From Verticillium longisporum (lineage: Eukaryota; Ascomycota; Sordariomycetes; Glomerellales; Plectosphaerellaceae): a stretch of DNA of 64,000 bases. Of the stretch, positions 33,654 to 45,565 are shown piece after piece; the first letter of the stretch is position 1; each line of letters begins with the position of its first letter. The notes under the pieces are model-generated. The model ran no database searches. It saw nothing but the letters and a program-made list of their open reading frames with translations, and had not been told where the DNA came from. A program made the position numbers and the translations under genes. The stretch is taken from contig JAETXT010000016.1 of assembly GCA_019188255.1 (NCBI GenBank), forward strand, positions 1,240,001 to 1,304,000, written 5' to 3'.

Positions 33654-35471
33654 TTACAGGGCCGAAAAGACGAAGAGCTTCAGGTTACGAGTCAGTATGT
33701 CTTCGAAAGAAGCTGGGATCCCCGAAAGCAAAACTCAAGTAGGTTAGGTCAGCTTACATTGTTCGTTGCTGCGATGGCAATACTGTCCTCGAAAGGATGC
33801 CAGCTCATGTGCAGAATCTTCTTGTTGAAGTCGATTTGGTCAGCATCCGTCTCCTTACGCATTCTCTGACCCTGGGCCCCAGCAGCTGGGCTACCAGCAC
33901 GCGATCCGCTCTTTTTCCCATTTGTCGACGTAGGGCTAGTTGCTGCGTTAATCGGTGTTGGCACGCCAACCTTCTTAGCTTTGAAGGCTGACTTGTCGGC
34001 CTGCAACACGACTTCAACCTCCTTCTCGGGATCCGTAGGGTAGATCATAAAGTTGTTGTTGTAACTGCCTGTCATTACATTCTTGGCATCGCCAGAAAAG
34101 ACGACCTCGAACTTGTCGAAAATGCTGTCATTTTCATATGTATCGCAAAGGCGAGGTCGCAGGTGTTCGTGGATCGGAATAGTCTTCACAGGTTGTCGTT
34201 CCATGTTTATGTCCCAGATCTTGACTGTCAGATAGTCGCGTGAAAGGATGTACCGTCCATCGAAGGAGAAGCGCACATCCGAGATGGACGAGATAATCTC
34301 GGAGAAGAACGACCTAGATGAAGGATCCTCTTCTTGCTCAAACACTACGAAGCAGGGCTCGAGTTAGCTACCGCAGTGATACTAGAATGCAGGAGTAAGC
34401 GGTAAACATACACTTTGCATGCTGGTCGCACAAGGCACTTTCGCGCATGTCAGCCAGCTTGATGGTGCCTTTCGAGCTCGCATACATGAACCAGTTACAG
34501 CTCTGGGGGTGGAACTCGGCAGCAGTGATGACCTCCGTAAGCTCTTCCATGTTTGCGGGCTTGATGTCGACAATGTTAAAACTTTGGTCCTGGATGTTGA
34601 GATTCCAAAGGTTGATACGAAGATCATCGCTGCTGATGAAGGTTTCGCCGTCGCTGTTCACTGATATGCTGTTGATGTGATACGCGTGAGCGTTGGCATA
34701 TGTCCGTCGCGGCACGGCTGCGACGACGGTATCATGGTGGGTGAGGCGGGGCAGTTTGAGGTCGGTTGCGTTTCTGAACTGAGACGGAGGCGGCGCTCTG
34801 GGTGCGCCGCCGCCGCCGGCGACATTGCTTGGGGTGAGGTCGTGCGACAGGTTGTTCTCCGCGACAACTTTTAGTGACTTTTCGAAGACCTTCCATAGCT
34901 TGATGGTCTTGTCATTGGTCGACAGAAGATAATGGGATGCATTTTGTCGACGACACCATTTGATCTTGTTGATCTTCTCTTCGATCTCCAGGGACTTGAG
35001 ATAGTCGAACTCGGGTTCGTGGGACTGGAACTCTGTGTGGAACTTGTATTCGCATGTCTTCTTCTAGAAAAAGGGTGTCAATAAGAACGCGATCACCTAA
35101 TTTGCATATGTTAGCCACTTACTGTCTCATTCCGTTCGAAAAGTACAACACGTCCACCCTTGTCTCCCGTTGCTAGGTAGTTGCCGGTGTGATCGAATTC
35201 GACAGTAGAGATGATATCGGCTGCGAGGAGTCAGTCGTCAGACTTCCACGACATTGAAAAGGGCTGTGCTCTATCTCGCTGTATCATGTTGGGATCGACT
35301 CACCTTCAGTTATATCTTCCACATCGCCTTTGTCGCCGAAGCACCTATCAAGTGCTGGTCAGCTCAACCCCAAGACGTATCCCGCACACGGCAGGCGGAT
35401 GGGCAAGGAGAGAAGAGGGCATCATACTGCGTGAACTTCCATGTCGGAGAGTTCGTGTCGCTGTCTACCAT
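33654..35471 (-). CDS. CDC55: Protein phosphatase 2A regulatory subunit B (B55/Cdc55)
   Basis: B55 subunits form a WD40 propeller that targets PP2A in mitotic exit, checkpoint control and nutrient signalling. The six exons on the minus strand are 35471-35428, 35344-35304, 35220-35123, 35063-34412, 34344-33758 and 33677-33654, giving 481 residues. Family features in order are: [120 protein letters not shown], a linker, [13 protein letters not shown] and a final LFVFSAL encoded by a separate 24-nt exon. All joins keep frame with GT-AG introns. An in-frame ATG lies upstream, but the usual B55 start is the one chosen. Confidence 0.95.
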
Positions 35472-36695
35472 TTTTCCCGCGAGTGCCGATGGAGCGGTAG
35501 AGTTGATTACGACTAGGAATCGACAGACAGACACGTTTGCCTCAAGGATACAGTGTGGCAATTGGTCGGCCTAGAGGCGTGGACTTTCCAAGTCCAAAAG
35601 TGGTTATGCGGCGATCGTCCTCGGGAGCAAGTTGTCTTTCGGAGCTGAGCACCTCGGAGTGAGCGAAGAATGCTGAGGTAGGTGCTTGTGTGGTTCAAGC
35701 GCCTAGAGGAGAAAAGGGGTGACGTGCGAGTGTCACAAGCGATGGTCGGCGAGCGATAAGAGATGGGAATTCGTGAGGTCGGCAGCTGCGTCGATTGTCA
35801 GTTGCGTTCGAGTAGTGATCGACGGAATGGATGGGGGACGAGGACGACAGCAAGAAGCGGTGGAAGGCAGCGAGCAACGACCAAACAGCGACGAAATGCG
35901 CGAGTAGCGGAACAAGGTGACGGGCAAGAAAAATAGGCAACTAGCTACCTTGTCTGTAGACACTCGCCTCAGTAGGTAGGTAGGTATGGCTTGTTCGCGC
36001 GTGCGGCGATGATGATGCAGCTCAGGGAAGGGCAAGTGCGTGTTGGTCGGGTGGAGGGGCAGGGACCTAGAACTGGATGGCTAGAGGGGAGTTGAAGCCA
36101 AAGGACAGCCCCGAGACGACGGGCATGCAGTCATAGCTTGCCTTACCTCCTACCAAGGTAGATTGGTGGTGACCAGTTACCTAAGTCACTTTGGGTTACA
36201 ACAGTGGAAGCGGGTGGAAAGGTGTGTACCAGCAGGGCGGCGTCTGGGTGTGGTGGTGGTAATCGTCGAGTAATGCGGTTGAGGTAAGGTAGGTGGGTTG
36301 GGCTCGACGTGGTGCAGCAGTGTGGTGTGCGGGATGGGCGGTGGTCCCAGTGTCTGCTTAGGTCGGACCTAACTACCTCGGCGGCAATGCCCCACCCAGT
36401 ACACCTGGGTACACAGCATAATGATAAGATAACCGATAACCATATGTCGGGTGCCTCCCATGGCATAACTACATCGCCCCGAAAACAGAATTCCACTCAT
36501 TCAAACCAAGTGACTGCATATCCGTCGGGGCCCGTATCGATTATAGTTCGGCTGAACGAACCGTGGTGCCGACTGCACCCCATACGCCAGGTACCTAAGC
36601 CACGGTGCCAGCCTCGGTAAAGGTATGCCCATCAGCATATAAGTTCCATCTTCCTCGACATCCTTTGAGTAATTATCACCTGTCAACACGCAACT
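35472..36695. promoter_or_regulatory. Divergent promoter region between CDC55 and an uncharacterised gene
   Basis: This 1.22-kb region separates two divergent genes. It carries short GGTA/TACC-type repeats (agtaggtaggtaggtatggc near 35970) and one ggtacc-centred palindrome at 36588-36598. ORFs on the minus strand are low-complexity and not supported. Confidence 0.5.
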
Positions 36696-37661
36696 ATGAC
36701 AATTTCAAACGATTCTGATGGGAAGGCTTCGAGAAAAGGCAAGGAATACGATACAGAAGACGTTTTTCTCGCCCTGGATTCAGAGGTTAAAACGTCCCCA
36801 TCGCCCTCGCTAGCCTCTCGCCTCCAGGCTTCAGCCACGGCCCTATCCCGCACAGTGATCAGTGGACAGCCCGAGAGTGCAGTCCTTGGAACTACTTCTA
36901 GCGACAAACAGCAACAACCATCTGGCGGGACATCCACCTCTGCGGCAGCGACAGCGAACTTACTATCCCCGCCCCTTTCGAAGCAAGGAAACACGAGCAG
37001 CAACAAACTCAGCAGCCCTGGGCATAGTCATGCTTCAGAAAGTCAGTACAACAATTTTGTCAATTCACCAACAACAGCGACTTCATCGTCGATCGGTCCA
37101 GGATCTTCATCAACCCACGGGTTCGTGAACCAGGTGCGCCCAGCTTTCTCTGGCTTCACTGGGGGGCCATCAGAATGGGAGGTGCAAGCAAGTCGCGATG
37201 GCATTGAAGCAGTCCAGCTTTTGTCGGATCCAGAAACCCAAGACATCATCACGCGTGACAGCTTGGACTCAACCCCTGTGCTGTCGCCACATGAAATCGC
37301 AACGCTGAGGTCGGCTCTCTTTGGAGAGAACCAGTCTCAACCCTTGGAGCGAACCGGCCAGGGTTGGGACGAGCTTTTAAATTTTCAGCCAGACTTCCTG
37401 ATCGCAGGCGACAGGGATGCAAGCTATCAGCATCTTGGTATTCGAGATCCTCATCGGGCCACTCGCACCTGGCTCGCAGATTGGAGACATGTCCTTAGCT
37501 CCTACGCTGATGAAGTATGGGGAGACTTGGGGCCTCTGGCAGAAGCTGCCCGCAATGAGCTCAACGACACAGAGGAGCAGATAAGCGACAGCCCACCAAC
37601 AGATATGAGGGCTCTGGGTCGATTGAGGCAGATTTTGGCTCATGTTCGAGACTCGCGTTGA
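36696..37661 (+). CDS. Uncharacterised protein, Ser/Thr-rich with a structured C-terminal half
   Basis: This single-exon gene encodes 321 residues and I do not recognise a family. It starts MTISNDSDGKASRKGKEYDT, followed by about 110 residues rich in Ser, Thr, Gln and Pro that look disordered. The C-terminal half (about 150-321) is better ordered: WEVQASRDGIEAVQLLSDPE, SPHEIATLRSALFGE, GWDELLNFQPDFLI, TRTWLADWRHVLSSYADEVW and a final helix GRLRQILAHVRDS. There is no signal peptide and no membrane span. The even coding quality, the ATG context (aactATGac) and the clear intergenic borders support a real gene. A small nuclear or cytosolic adaptor would fit, but function cannot be inferred. Confidence 0.72.
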   Translation: MTISNDSDGKASRKGKEYDTEDVFLALDSEVKTSPSPSLASRLQASATALSRTVISGQPESAVLGTTSSDKQQQPSGGTSTSAAATANLLSPPLSKQGNTSSNKLSSPGHSHASESQYNNFVNSPTTATSSSIGPGSSSTHGFVNQVRPAFSGFTGGPSEWEVQASRDGIEAVQLLSDPETQDIITRDSLDSTPVLSPHEIATLRSALFGENQSQPLERTGQGWDELLNFQPDFLIAGDRDASYQHLGIRDPHRATRTWLADWRHVLSSYADEVWGDLGPLAEAARNELNDTEEQISDSPPTDMRALGRLRQILAHVRDSR

Positions 37662-38051
37662 TTGAGGACTACACTTTCTGGGTATTCTACCACGGTGCTA
37701 GACACACTTGTTGTCCAGCCAACATCGCTTAGGCTACTTAACCAATCAAGTAGTGCATTCGCCTGCCATGCACCTACCTACCCTGATGCCTGCACAAGGT
37801 GGGCCTTCTGTGCTCGCCAGCCACCACTCGCCCAGCCACTCGTATTGGCGGCATCCAGGCCATGAACCCTCAACGCTCATCATATATCGGCCACATCTTT
37901 CTTGTCCCAGTCAACCATTGCGATGTCCCAGCTTCGTCACCTACGCCCTTCCAAAGTTGCTGCAAGCTCTAACAGCGCTCTTCTGGCGTGGTGTCGGTCG
38001 GCCCGCTTATCTCTACCCCGCTCCCAGCTGTACAAGAGTCCCATACTGAAG
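37662..38051. other. Spacer upstream of the secreted cysteine-rich gene
   Basis: This 390-bp spacer between two plus-strand genes should hold the promoter of the next gene. The frame of the next gene is open from 37902, but the signal peptide marks the start at 38052. No other feature was seen. Confidence 0.45.
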
Positions 38052-38895
38052 ATGCTCCTACAAGCCAACTTACTCTCGACGATTACAGCGAAACGCCGCT
38101 TGTTACAATTGCAGTTGGGGCTTTCTCTTTGGCTGTCCGTCTCAGCGGGGTCACTTTCAACTCCAACAACACCCCCGACAGCAGCTTTGGATATACCACC
38201 AGCGTATAATTACGCAGCAGCCCACCAGCTTTTTCGAAGACAGAGTGCCGACTGCCCCGCTGGCACATACCTGTGCTCTACCTCTTTAGGTACAGACTTC
38301 AGCGGCATCTGTTGTCAGAACAACCAGGTTTGCGAACTTGACGACAGCAATCAACCGGCTTGTTGTCCATCCGGGTAAGCTGATGAATCATCTCAAAGAC
38401 TACAGCCGACGGCAGGGCTAATACACTTGATGGCACAGAGCTGTATGTACAGGCACAGCGCCAGACTCTCCAGCCGGACAACCGACTGCGGCTGCTTCAT
38501 TTGTTGCGAACAGCTTCTTTCCCTTCCCCTACATGGCGACGTCTCTCGACCAAGGTGAATGCTCATCTGCCTTGAGCCAATGTTCAGAGAACTACGACAC
38601 GTGCGTCACGGAACTTGAAGGAGGTAGCAATGATTTCGCTGTCACAATCGTTGTTCCCGGGGAGGGGGCACTACTGTCGCCGCCAACCATCCCAGTCTCG
38701 GCACATCGGCCACGCCTGTCTGTTCCAGCCTCAGTTCCCAGGCTTGCTTCGGCCTGGAACCGTCCCACTGCGACCAGCCCACTACAGTAAACGGAGTTGT
38801 AATGGACGGGTTCGCTGCCTAAGCCCACGGCATGCCCCGTTGGAGGCGCTGTCGCAGCCGGCTTCGGGGTCGTCATGCTTGGGCTTTGGGGTTGA
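38052..38895 (+). pseudogene. Secreted cysteine-rich, probably GPI-anchored protein with frame disruption
   Basis: Exon 1 is 38052-38374 and exon 2 starts at 38439 (GG|gtaagc to cacag|A). The N-terminus has a basic start and a hydrophobic signal-peptide core (RRLLQLQLGLSLWLSVSAG). The mature part is Cys-rich: CPAGTYLCSTSLGTDFSGIC, then CCQNNQVCELDDSNQPACCP and CSSALSQCSENYDTCVTELE. After FAVTIVVPG the frame changes. The family-like continuation GGGTTVAANHPSLGTSATPV and ACFGLEPSHCDQPTT lies in the next frame, as if one G were missing from GGGGAGGGGG at 38659-38668. A further stop is passed either by a 37-nt GT-AG intron (38790-38826) or a second shift. The last part is TACPVGGAVAAGFGVVMLGL, a hydrophobic tail as in GPI-anchored proteins. 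The gene is either a recent pseudogene or contains sequence errors. Function unknown; a cell-wall surface protein is likely. Confidence 0.6.
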
Positions 38896-39592
38896 ACTGA
38901 CGTATCCCGCGTCTATTTTTGTCGGTCAGTCAAGGGAACCATCGACGTCACGAATTATGTCTTTCAATGGGATTGCGGTACATGAACAAACCTTGTTCGT
39001 TATTATGAGGTTGTCTCCTCTTCTTTTTATTTTTGCATAAGCGGGAGAAACGAAGCATCAGATCAATGGCTTTCTGGCTCGACGGCCCACTCGGGAATTC
39101 ATCAACAGAGGTCCTAAGGTGCTGATGCTATGCTGCAACGCTCGTTCATGATGTTGCTGTTTGGTCTAAACACATCTGGGCTCTAGGTTTATGTACGTAT
39201 GTATTTGGGTGATAGTGCGTCGTGCGTGGATCAGCATTCAACGGAACACCAGTAGCTTCAAGGCGGCTCCCAACCCCTTTCGCCGCATCCTTCACCCTGT
39301 CTCTGTCAGGAACGAGGCTCAAGCTTCAAACACGGCTGGTGTAGCGATAGAATCTATAAGGTTTACGTGCTCTCAGTGGTACTAACATCCTGTTGCACAG
39401 AATAATGCACAGTGTTGTGTTTGAGGTGCGAGTGGGACAGTGCAGGCCATGAGATACTTTTCGTGCTCGCTCCGCCTTTCTGGGCATCAAAGGTCCTGCG
39501 GTCCAAAACTTCTCAGTTCCCCATATGTACAAGGCACTGTAGGATGCTGCTGAAGCGACATCTGACTACAAACTCGCCTTACTAGCAGTCTC
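38896..39592. other. Convergent spacer before MSH5
   Basis: About 700 bp of 3' UTR-type sequence lies between a plus-strand and a minus-strand gene. No ORF or repeat of note was found. Confidence 0.45.
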
Positions 39593-42500
39593 TCACAGGT
39601 GGCAGTTCGAGCCCGCGTCTTCGTAGAGAACACTCCTCAGAGTGTTCCGGACATGTCCAATGTCCCCGGCGACACCTATAGCCAGGTTGCGCGGCGCAAC
39701 TTTGAGAAAACGTCGGGCGGCATCCTCAGCATCCCTAAGTCTATTGAAGTCTTCGGCATCGAGCGTAGCATATGCTGCGTTCAAGTCCTCGTTACTTGAA
39801 AGGATATGGGCGATAGTGTTTGCGCGATCGACGACTGAGCTGTCAACCCCACTCAGCGCTGCACAACGAGCGCCAAAGCTTGCCGTAGAGACTCCAGGTA
39901 TCAATCTGTATAGGTATACGAGCTGATTGTCGAGCCGGCTGACATTTGAGTCGAGACGAATATCCATGTGCGCAAGCGTCAGGTACGGAGATTCCCTGAC
40001 ATAGCGCCCTTCGAAAATCTCATGGAAATGTGTAGCTGCGAGCACACGAGGTGTCTTGGTCCTCAGCGAGACGAAATGGTTGACCAAGGCTGCCATCAAT
40101 CCTGCTCCGTCATCGCTTGTAGTTCCCTTCCCAAACTCATCAACAAGAACTAGACTTCGGCGACTGGCTGATTTAAGGCAGAATGCTACTTGTTTGAGAT
40201 CTACGGCAAACGAGCTCTCGTTCCTTGAGACAGTTTCGCGTGTCGATAGTCGCGTTAAGATTTTGTCTGTCAGGCCAACGATTGCCTCCTCCGCAGGAAC
40301 GTAGCTGCCAACGTGAGCCAAATAAGTGATCAGAGCAACGTGTTTGAGATAGACGCTTTTCCCCGAATGATTCGGCCCTGTCAGTACGGTCATGCTGGCA
40401 CATGCTGAGGTGCGCATCGGTAAATATCCTGAGCTGCAGGGTTCAAATCCAAGGTCCGGGGTCTCGTGATATTCGCCTCCGGACAGATAGCAGTCGTTAG
40501 GGATATAAAGAGGCAACACCAGTTCTTGAAGTGGATGCCGGCCAGCGCGGATACTCAGGACATTCGACGTCGTCACCTTTGGTGCTGTCCAACCATACTT
40601 CCCTGCCGCAAGCGCCATTGCCACTAACGCATCCAGCTCGCCGCAGATGTCGGCTGCGGCCAGCAAAGCGTCTTCATGAACCATGACTTCGACGGTGAGG
40701 TTGTGGAGGATTTCAACCTCGAGATCTTTACTCTGGTCAGTGCGTAAACACAGCTTGAGATCACTTGGCCTACCAAGAATACCCCCGTACATGTCGCCTA
40801 GATGTGCATCCAGCTCTCGCATCCGACGGTTCTTGTAGTACGCTTTCCGTTCCGCAGAGAACATTATCTGCCAGTCGTCACAGTCCAGGCCCTGACCGTC
40901 GTACATTGGCTCTTCGGTGTCAGGGCAGAGCGGAACCATGGTCAAGAATCCAAGCTGTGGCCAGAATATGCAACTTGTGACAATGTTGCGTGCCCATTCC
41001 GGAAGCTCATTGGAAAGATCAGATACCACCTGACTCAATAAATCTTCCATGCCGTTGTAGTCTCGCTTGAGTCGGTCAAGCTCCTCGTTAACTCCCCACC
41101 GGACTGTGACTCGAGAATTTGGCCTGGAATCGCGGAAGTCTATGGTTGAACCAACAGTCTCGCCCAACTCTTTCATGGTATTCGGGGATATTATGCGGAC
41201 TATCTGTGCTTCTGGTCAGCATGATATTGCTGAATATCGGTCTTGTGGGGTGTTCTCTACAGTCTCAACTAAGATGATCTCGCCCACTGGGCTCAATCCT
41301 CTGATCGCTTCTCTCAGCTGCAAAGCGCCCACAACGAACCGCCTCAATGTCCACCATACACCCCTATCAAAGGATCCCCGACCAGAAGTAGAATCTACGC
41401 CTTTCCGAAGCTTTATAATGCTTCGTCGTATATCTGGCACTTTGCGGAGAGTTCGGCATATGGTTTCCAAGGTTTCAGAATTTCCCGGCTGCAGCAGGAA
41501 CGAGATAGTCCGCTGTCTCTCATGGATCAAATTGAGGTCGACGGTAGGCCTGGCAATCATCTGACGGAGTTTTGCCTTTCCTTGTGGAGTTCCCGCCAAG
41601 GCGCTGAATAGGCCATATATCGACAGGCTTTCTTTACCCCCCTGAGCAGTCTTACCTGTACCCCGTGCCTGGCTGTTAGGGTGAGATTCTGACCGTAGTA
41701 TTTGCAAGGATGACATTGTGTCATTGCTGATGAGCAAGTAGTCACTCAGAGCAAACATTTGCAAGTCGCGGCAGTTCATGTGGCCTGGATCATCCGCGTG
41801 GCCATCGTATCGGCGGGAGAGTTCGCCGAGAACTGCCCCTGCACAAGCGACCTACGATGGTTGAGCAAGGATATTTGTAAGGTTTTATGTAAGAATTTCA
41901 ATTCAGCGTACCGATGACAGACTATCGAGGTCGATAAACGAGCTCAGTCGTGTAACCCCGATGATGGCAGAATGTAGTCGTAGCTCAGAGGTGGAATCGA
42001 AGCTCTCCGTCGTGCCACCAGCGAGACCAGGTCGTACGACAGCTCGTGGAGCCGACATAGAGGATAGTGCCAGATTTGCAAGTCGCTTCACAGCATTGCT
42101 ATGACTGAAGTCGGCAGAGGTCAGCATTCGTATCGCGTATGAGCATTGCCTGGAGCCTGCACAAACAAGACTTAGCGACTATAAAAATCAATCAGTCGCA
42201 TGTCCACGTACCTTCATCCCATATATTCGCATGCCTTTCAAACAGACTCACGACGACCTCTGGCGTCTTGAGGGGCAGTAAAACGACTGTAGGCTGAACG
42301 TGTGCCAAAAGAGCCTCTAGAACATCCACATCGGCATGTTGCATATCGTGAAGGATCCGTAGCTCTTGCGTATTGGTGGCAAAGTAGGCGCATCCTAAAC
42401 TGCCCCTCTCCATGAAGCTGACGGCCAAAACGACTTCTTCTGCATTGACTGTCTCGTAGAGATCGCCGCTCTCGTTGTTCTGGATATTCTCGGCAGTGGC

Positions 42501-42830
42501 TCCAAGAACATGTGTCTGTGCCTGTTCGAAAGGCTGAGAAGGGCGGCTGAAGGCCTCATCTGAGCCATCGGGTGGCGTGCTTGGAAGAGCTTTTTGCTCT
42601 AGCAGGGCATGAGGACTCGCGTGGAAGCTACGCTCAGAACGAGACCCTGCAAAGTGAACAGGCATATGAGACAGATTGCTTGATGAGCGTTTGTCAGTTC
42701 TGCGTTTGACGTCAATTACCCCCGAGACTCGACCTCGTCCGCGACTGTGGACTTGGCCTCTGCATTGGCTCGAGCCGCCGCGGGCTCGCTGGTGATGAGT
42801 GAATCGTCTGCCGAATGCAGGCATTTCCAT
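39593..42830 (-). CDS. MSH5: Meiotic MutS homologue MSH5
   Basis: MSH5 pairs with MSH4 to stabilise Holliday junctions and promote meiotic crossovers; it does not do mismatch repair. The exons on the minus strand are 42830-42212, 42156-41912, 41851-41261 and 41203-39593, giving 1021 residues. The start has a basic, variable leader of about 100 residues. MutS connector and core parts follow (LSIYGLFSALAGTPQGKAKL, LIHERQRTISFLLQPGNSET). The ATPase has Walker A GPNHSGKS (about 761-768) and Walker B LVLVDEFGKGT with D840/E841. The wording DEFGKGT rather than DELGRGT is the mark of MSH5 over MSH4. The third intron (ACT|gtagag to cacag|ATA) was chosen because it restores ETIVRIISPNTMKELGETVG before TIDF. 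All joins keep frame, so the gene looks intact. Confidence 0.93.
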
Positions 42831-43839
42831 CTAGAGCAAAAGCGTGATGAAAATTTCCGGAGGTATATGGTGTTTGCTGTTGGTGTTGCGAAAATTAAGG
42901 GCAGGGCAGTCAAATCATCTGGGATACGACTGTGCAAAGTTGCTACAGTGCGGAGAAAAATGATAGATTTGAGCTTCAACGTATACGAAGCTAACACACG
43001 CTGTGAGATGTCGTACAACAGGATTCCCAATTGACATAAGGGTTCGTGATTGTTGTTGTATATATCCACCAAGGTCCCTTGCTTTAAGTTGCCTTACCCA
43101 AGGTGGTAGGAAAGGTAGGCATGTATCAATGAGACGAGGAAACGACTGATCCGCAGGTGCTGCTTCCTTCAGGGAAATACGCACCCCCACAACGCAACTG
43201 ATTACCAAATTGGCATGATCGTGTGGCTGCTGCCTCGCCTGGGCCTGATGAACACCAATGCAGCAATACAAGCAAAGACATGGAGACGGTACTCGCGCAG
43301 AGTAGTCCTCTGAAGCTGTTTTTTTATGTTTCCACTTTGCCGCATGGCCAACACGCTGTTAATTGGCAATGCTTGGGGATGAGAATGAGTAGGCACCTGC
43401 AAGTTGGGAATGCCTCGGTGAGACGCCTGTAATGCAGGGTGGCCAAGACTTCGTTCTACTTGAAACCTTAGCATAGAGACATGAGCGGCATACTAACACA
43501 ACTATATCGGGTACAAATGGTGGAAACAAGGGCGCTCAAGTTGTTTCAGCGACGTAACATGCAACGCAGCGCGTTTTGATCGGATAAGATGACGAATCGA
43601 GCCATCCCACCATCCGAAACGCGGATGGACGGCACAACGAATACACTAGACTGGCAGTGACCTCTGCGCCGCGACCGTTCTGGCGTCGTCGTCACCACAA
43701 CGTACGTGTGGCTGGACACGTTATGAAGTTCGCGTAGCCCCTCCATCATCGTTGACACTCTTGCCGATTCTCGATTCCCTCTCAGACCTGCACCTGACAG
43801 GAAGCAGACCCCGCATGACAGTCGTTTCCCGATTGATAT
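42831..43839. other. Spacer between MSH5 start and EMC5 end
   Basis: This 1-kb region lies between two minus-strand genes and should hold the MSH5 promoter. A plus-strand ORF (42747-43034) overlaps the MSH5 start and has no support. A short ggta-rich stretch occurs near 43090-43125. Nothing else was recognised. Confidence 0.45.
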
Positions 43840-44332
43840 TCAGCTTGTGCTGGACTTGTCGCCATCTTTGATCCATTCAGCAAACTCGCGCCTCTCCTTC
43901 CGAATATCAACGAAACCCGGTCGACTTTCGAGAATGCGAAATGGGTTGCCAACATAGTCATTGTCGGAAACTCCGCTGCCGTTCAGAAATCCAGCCTCAC
44001 CTTCGCGCTCAATCTTGCCTGCCCACACGCGCCACTGGATAGGTCGGAAATTGGAGGCGCCCGTGATGAGGCCCAGGCACACGAGAAGAGTAGCGACAAT
44101 TGTCTCAATGACAATATCGGCGGGAAGCGAGGTGCCTGGATTCGTCGCGGACAGAGATGATGTGGTGCCGAAGGACTGGAGCGTCGAGTGTTCTTGTGCA
44201 GAGTAACAACTAAGAGAAACGACACGTGTCAGCAGTTTACGAACGATGGCGCTCTGCAAATGAATCCACGACTCACGCATGGCTTAGCAACAAAAGTCCA
44301 ACGGCAGTGACGGAGCGGGAGATCCACGTCAT
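43840..44332 (-). CDS. EMC5: ER membrane protein complex subunit 5 (EMC5/MMGT)
   Basis: EMC5 is a small membrane subunit of the EMC insertase, which inserts tail-anchored and multi-pass proteins in the ER. The exons on the minus strand are 44332-44277 and 44209-43840, joined GC|gtgagt to cttag|T, giving 141 residues. The protein starts MTWISRSVTAVGLLLLSHAC (first membrane span). It continues with YSAQEHSTLQSFG, a second span (DIVIETIVATLLVCLGLITG) and RPIQWRVWAGKIEREGEAGF. The end is GNPFRILESRPGFVDIRKER, typical of the family. An in-frame longer reading from 44280 without splicing gives a non-family N-terminus and was rejected. Confidence 0.9.
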
Positions 44333-45086
44333 CTTGATAGGCGGGTGGTGCTGTTTGACTAAGAAGACCAGGCGAGAGAGCTGAGAGATTGTTGATTTGA
44401 ATTAAGATTTTTGAAGGCTTTGTCCCTTTCTTGCGACGGGGTTCGGAGTTGTCCAGTATCGCGGGAATCCAGGCGAGAATTAATGAGGTCGGCGAGCGAG
44501 CGCAGGTAGCTTGTGTGGGGTGGCATCACAGAGCACACTGCTGGCGAGCGTAGTTGTTCTTGATTACCTAAGTTGCATAAGGTACTTCAGTATAGAGGAC
44601 ATCTTGGCAGGTTTCTGAGGTACCCGAGCATATCTCCACTAAGATATCCAGTTAACGCTACCTAGGTGGGAAAGCACAAACCATAATGCTCTTAAATAAA
44701 TATCAATATATCCACTTTATGTACTATTCTGAACCACATTCCAACAATCCTATTGTCCAAATGGCTGTCGTTTCTTTGAATCTAATGTCCGGAAACGAAT
44801 CGAGGAACGCCCGTCTAGCATTCCATACTTCCGCACATCACGCACAATTCGCCGGAAACGAAACTGCAACCATCATCATCTAAGGATCGAAATGCAAGGC
44901 GTGTCGCATACCTCCAGCTTGGTACCCAAAAAAAGAACAAAGGTAAAAGGAACTCCGCCCCTAACTCCAGATCCAGTCTAATTCGGAGACCTGCCGCTCC
45001 CTTATTCAATCATCCCTGAAGTTTGTTGCAATTGATGGAATGCTGCTAAAACAAAAAACGTCGTAAGTTCAAGAGTACTCGGGCGA
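44333..45086. other. Spacer with dispersed ACCTAAG/GGTACC units
   Basis: This 754-bp stretch holds the EMC5 promoter and the 3' end of the truncated minus-strand gene. Units such as gattacctaagttgc, ataaggtacttcag, gaggtacccgag and gctacctaggtgg recur at 44563-44670. A small plus-strand ORF at 44686-44883 has no recognised domain. Confidence 0.5.
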
Positions 45087-45565
45087 TTACTCTGACGGAT
45101 CCATCCAACTGTTGAAATGGCTTCCGTCCAGCTCCTCCACCTTCCAACTGCTATCTTGGCCTCGCAGCAACTGTAACTGTGGGTCTAGGTACGAGTCGTC
45201 GTACATCCCTCCGGGAATTCCGTCCATCAAGTCCTGCCTGGTGTCACCCAGATCGAGAGGGTTTGGCCATCTGTGGTGACCGTCCAGAAGCGGGTCACTG
45301 TAACCACCAGCGCCGTACGGTAAGGCGTCCGCACCAATCATTCCGGTGTCAACAAATGACTCCAACCCGCCGACATGGTGCTGCAAATGACCAAAATGCC
45401 CCATCGCGTCATGTCGTTCACTCTGCGGCATGGAGGCATACGCCATCGTTGGTGATTGTGGCCTTCTGATCACAACGTCCTCTACAAAGCCAACACCATC
45501 ATGTCGCTGTTGTACGCTTTGTTGGTAATACTGGCCAGGTGGTAGGCCACTGTGAGGCTTCTTCT
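45087..45565 (-). pseudogene. C-terminal fragment of an unrecognised Gly/Asp/Pro-rich protein
   Basis: About 155 codons are open on the minus strand down to the stop at 45087-45089. The text is that of a disordered fungal C-terminus, for example QYYQQSVQQRHDGVGFVEDV, VVIRRPQSPTMAYASMPQSE, HHVGGLESFVDTGMIGADAL and a neat end SSWKVEELDGSHFNSWMDPS. This style is common at the end of fungal transcription factors, but the family was not recognised. The N-terminal part that should lie to the right is absent: from about 45565 on, the plus strand codes for an unrelated transporter. An ATG at 45596 would add a few residues of antisense transporter sequence and is unlikely to be the native start. It is probably a broken gene. 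Confidence 0.45.

Noticed and set aside
40436..40458. ggttcaaatccaagg, like a tRNA B box
   Set aside because: It lies within a conserved MSH5 exon, and no A box or cloverleaf is formed around it.
43840..44280. Unspliced EMC5 start at 44280
   Set aside because: It gives a non-family N-terminus. The spliced start at 44332 provides the expected first membrane span.
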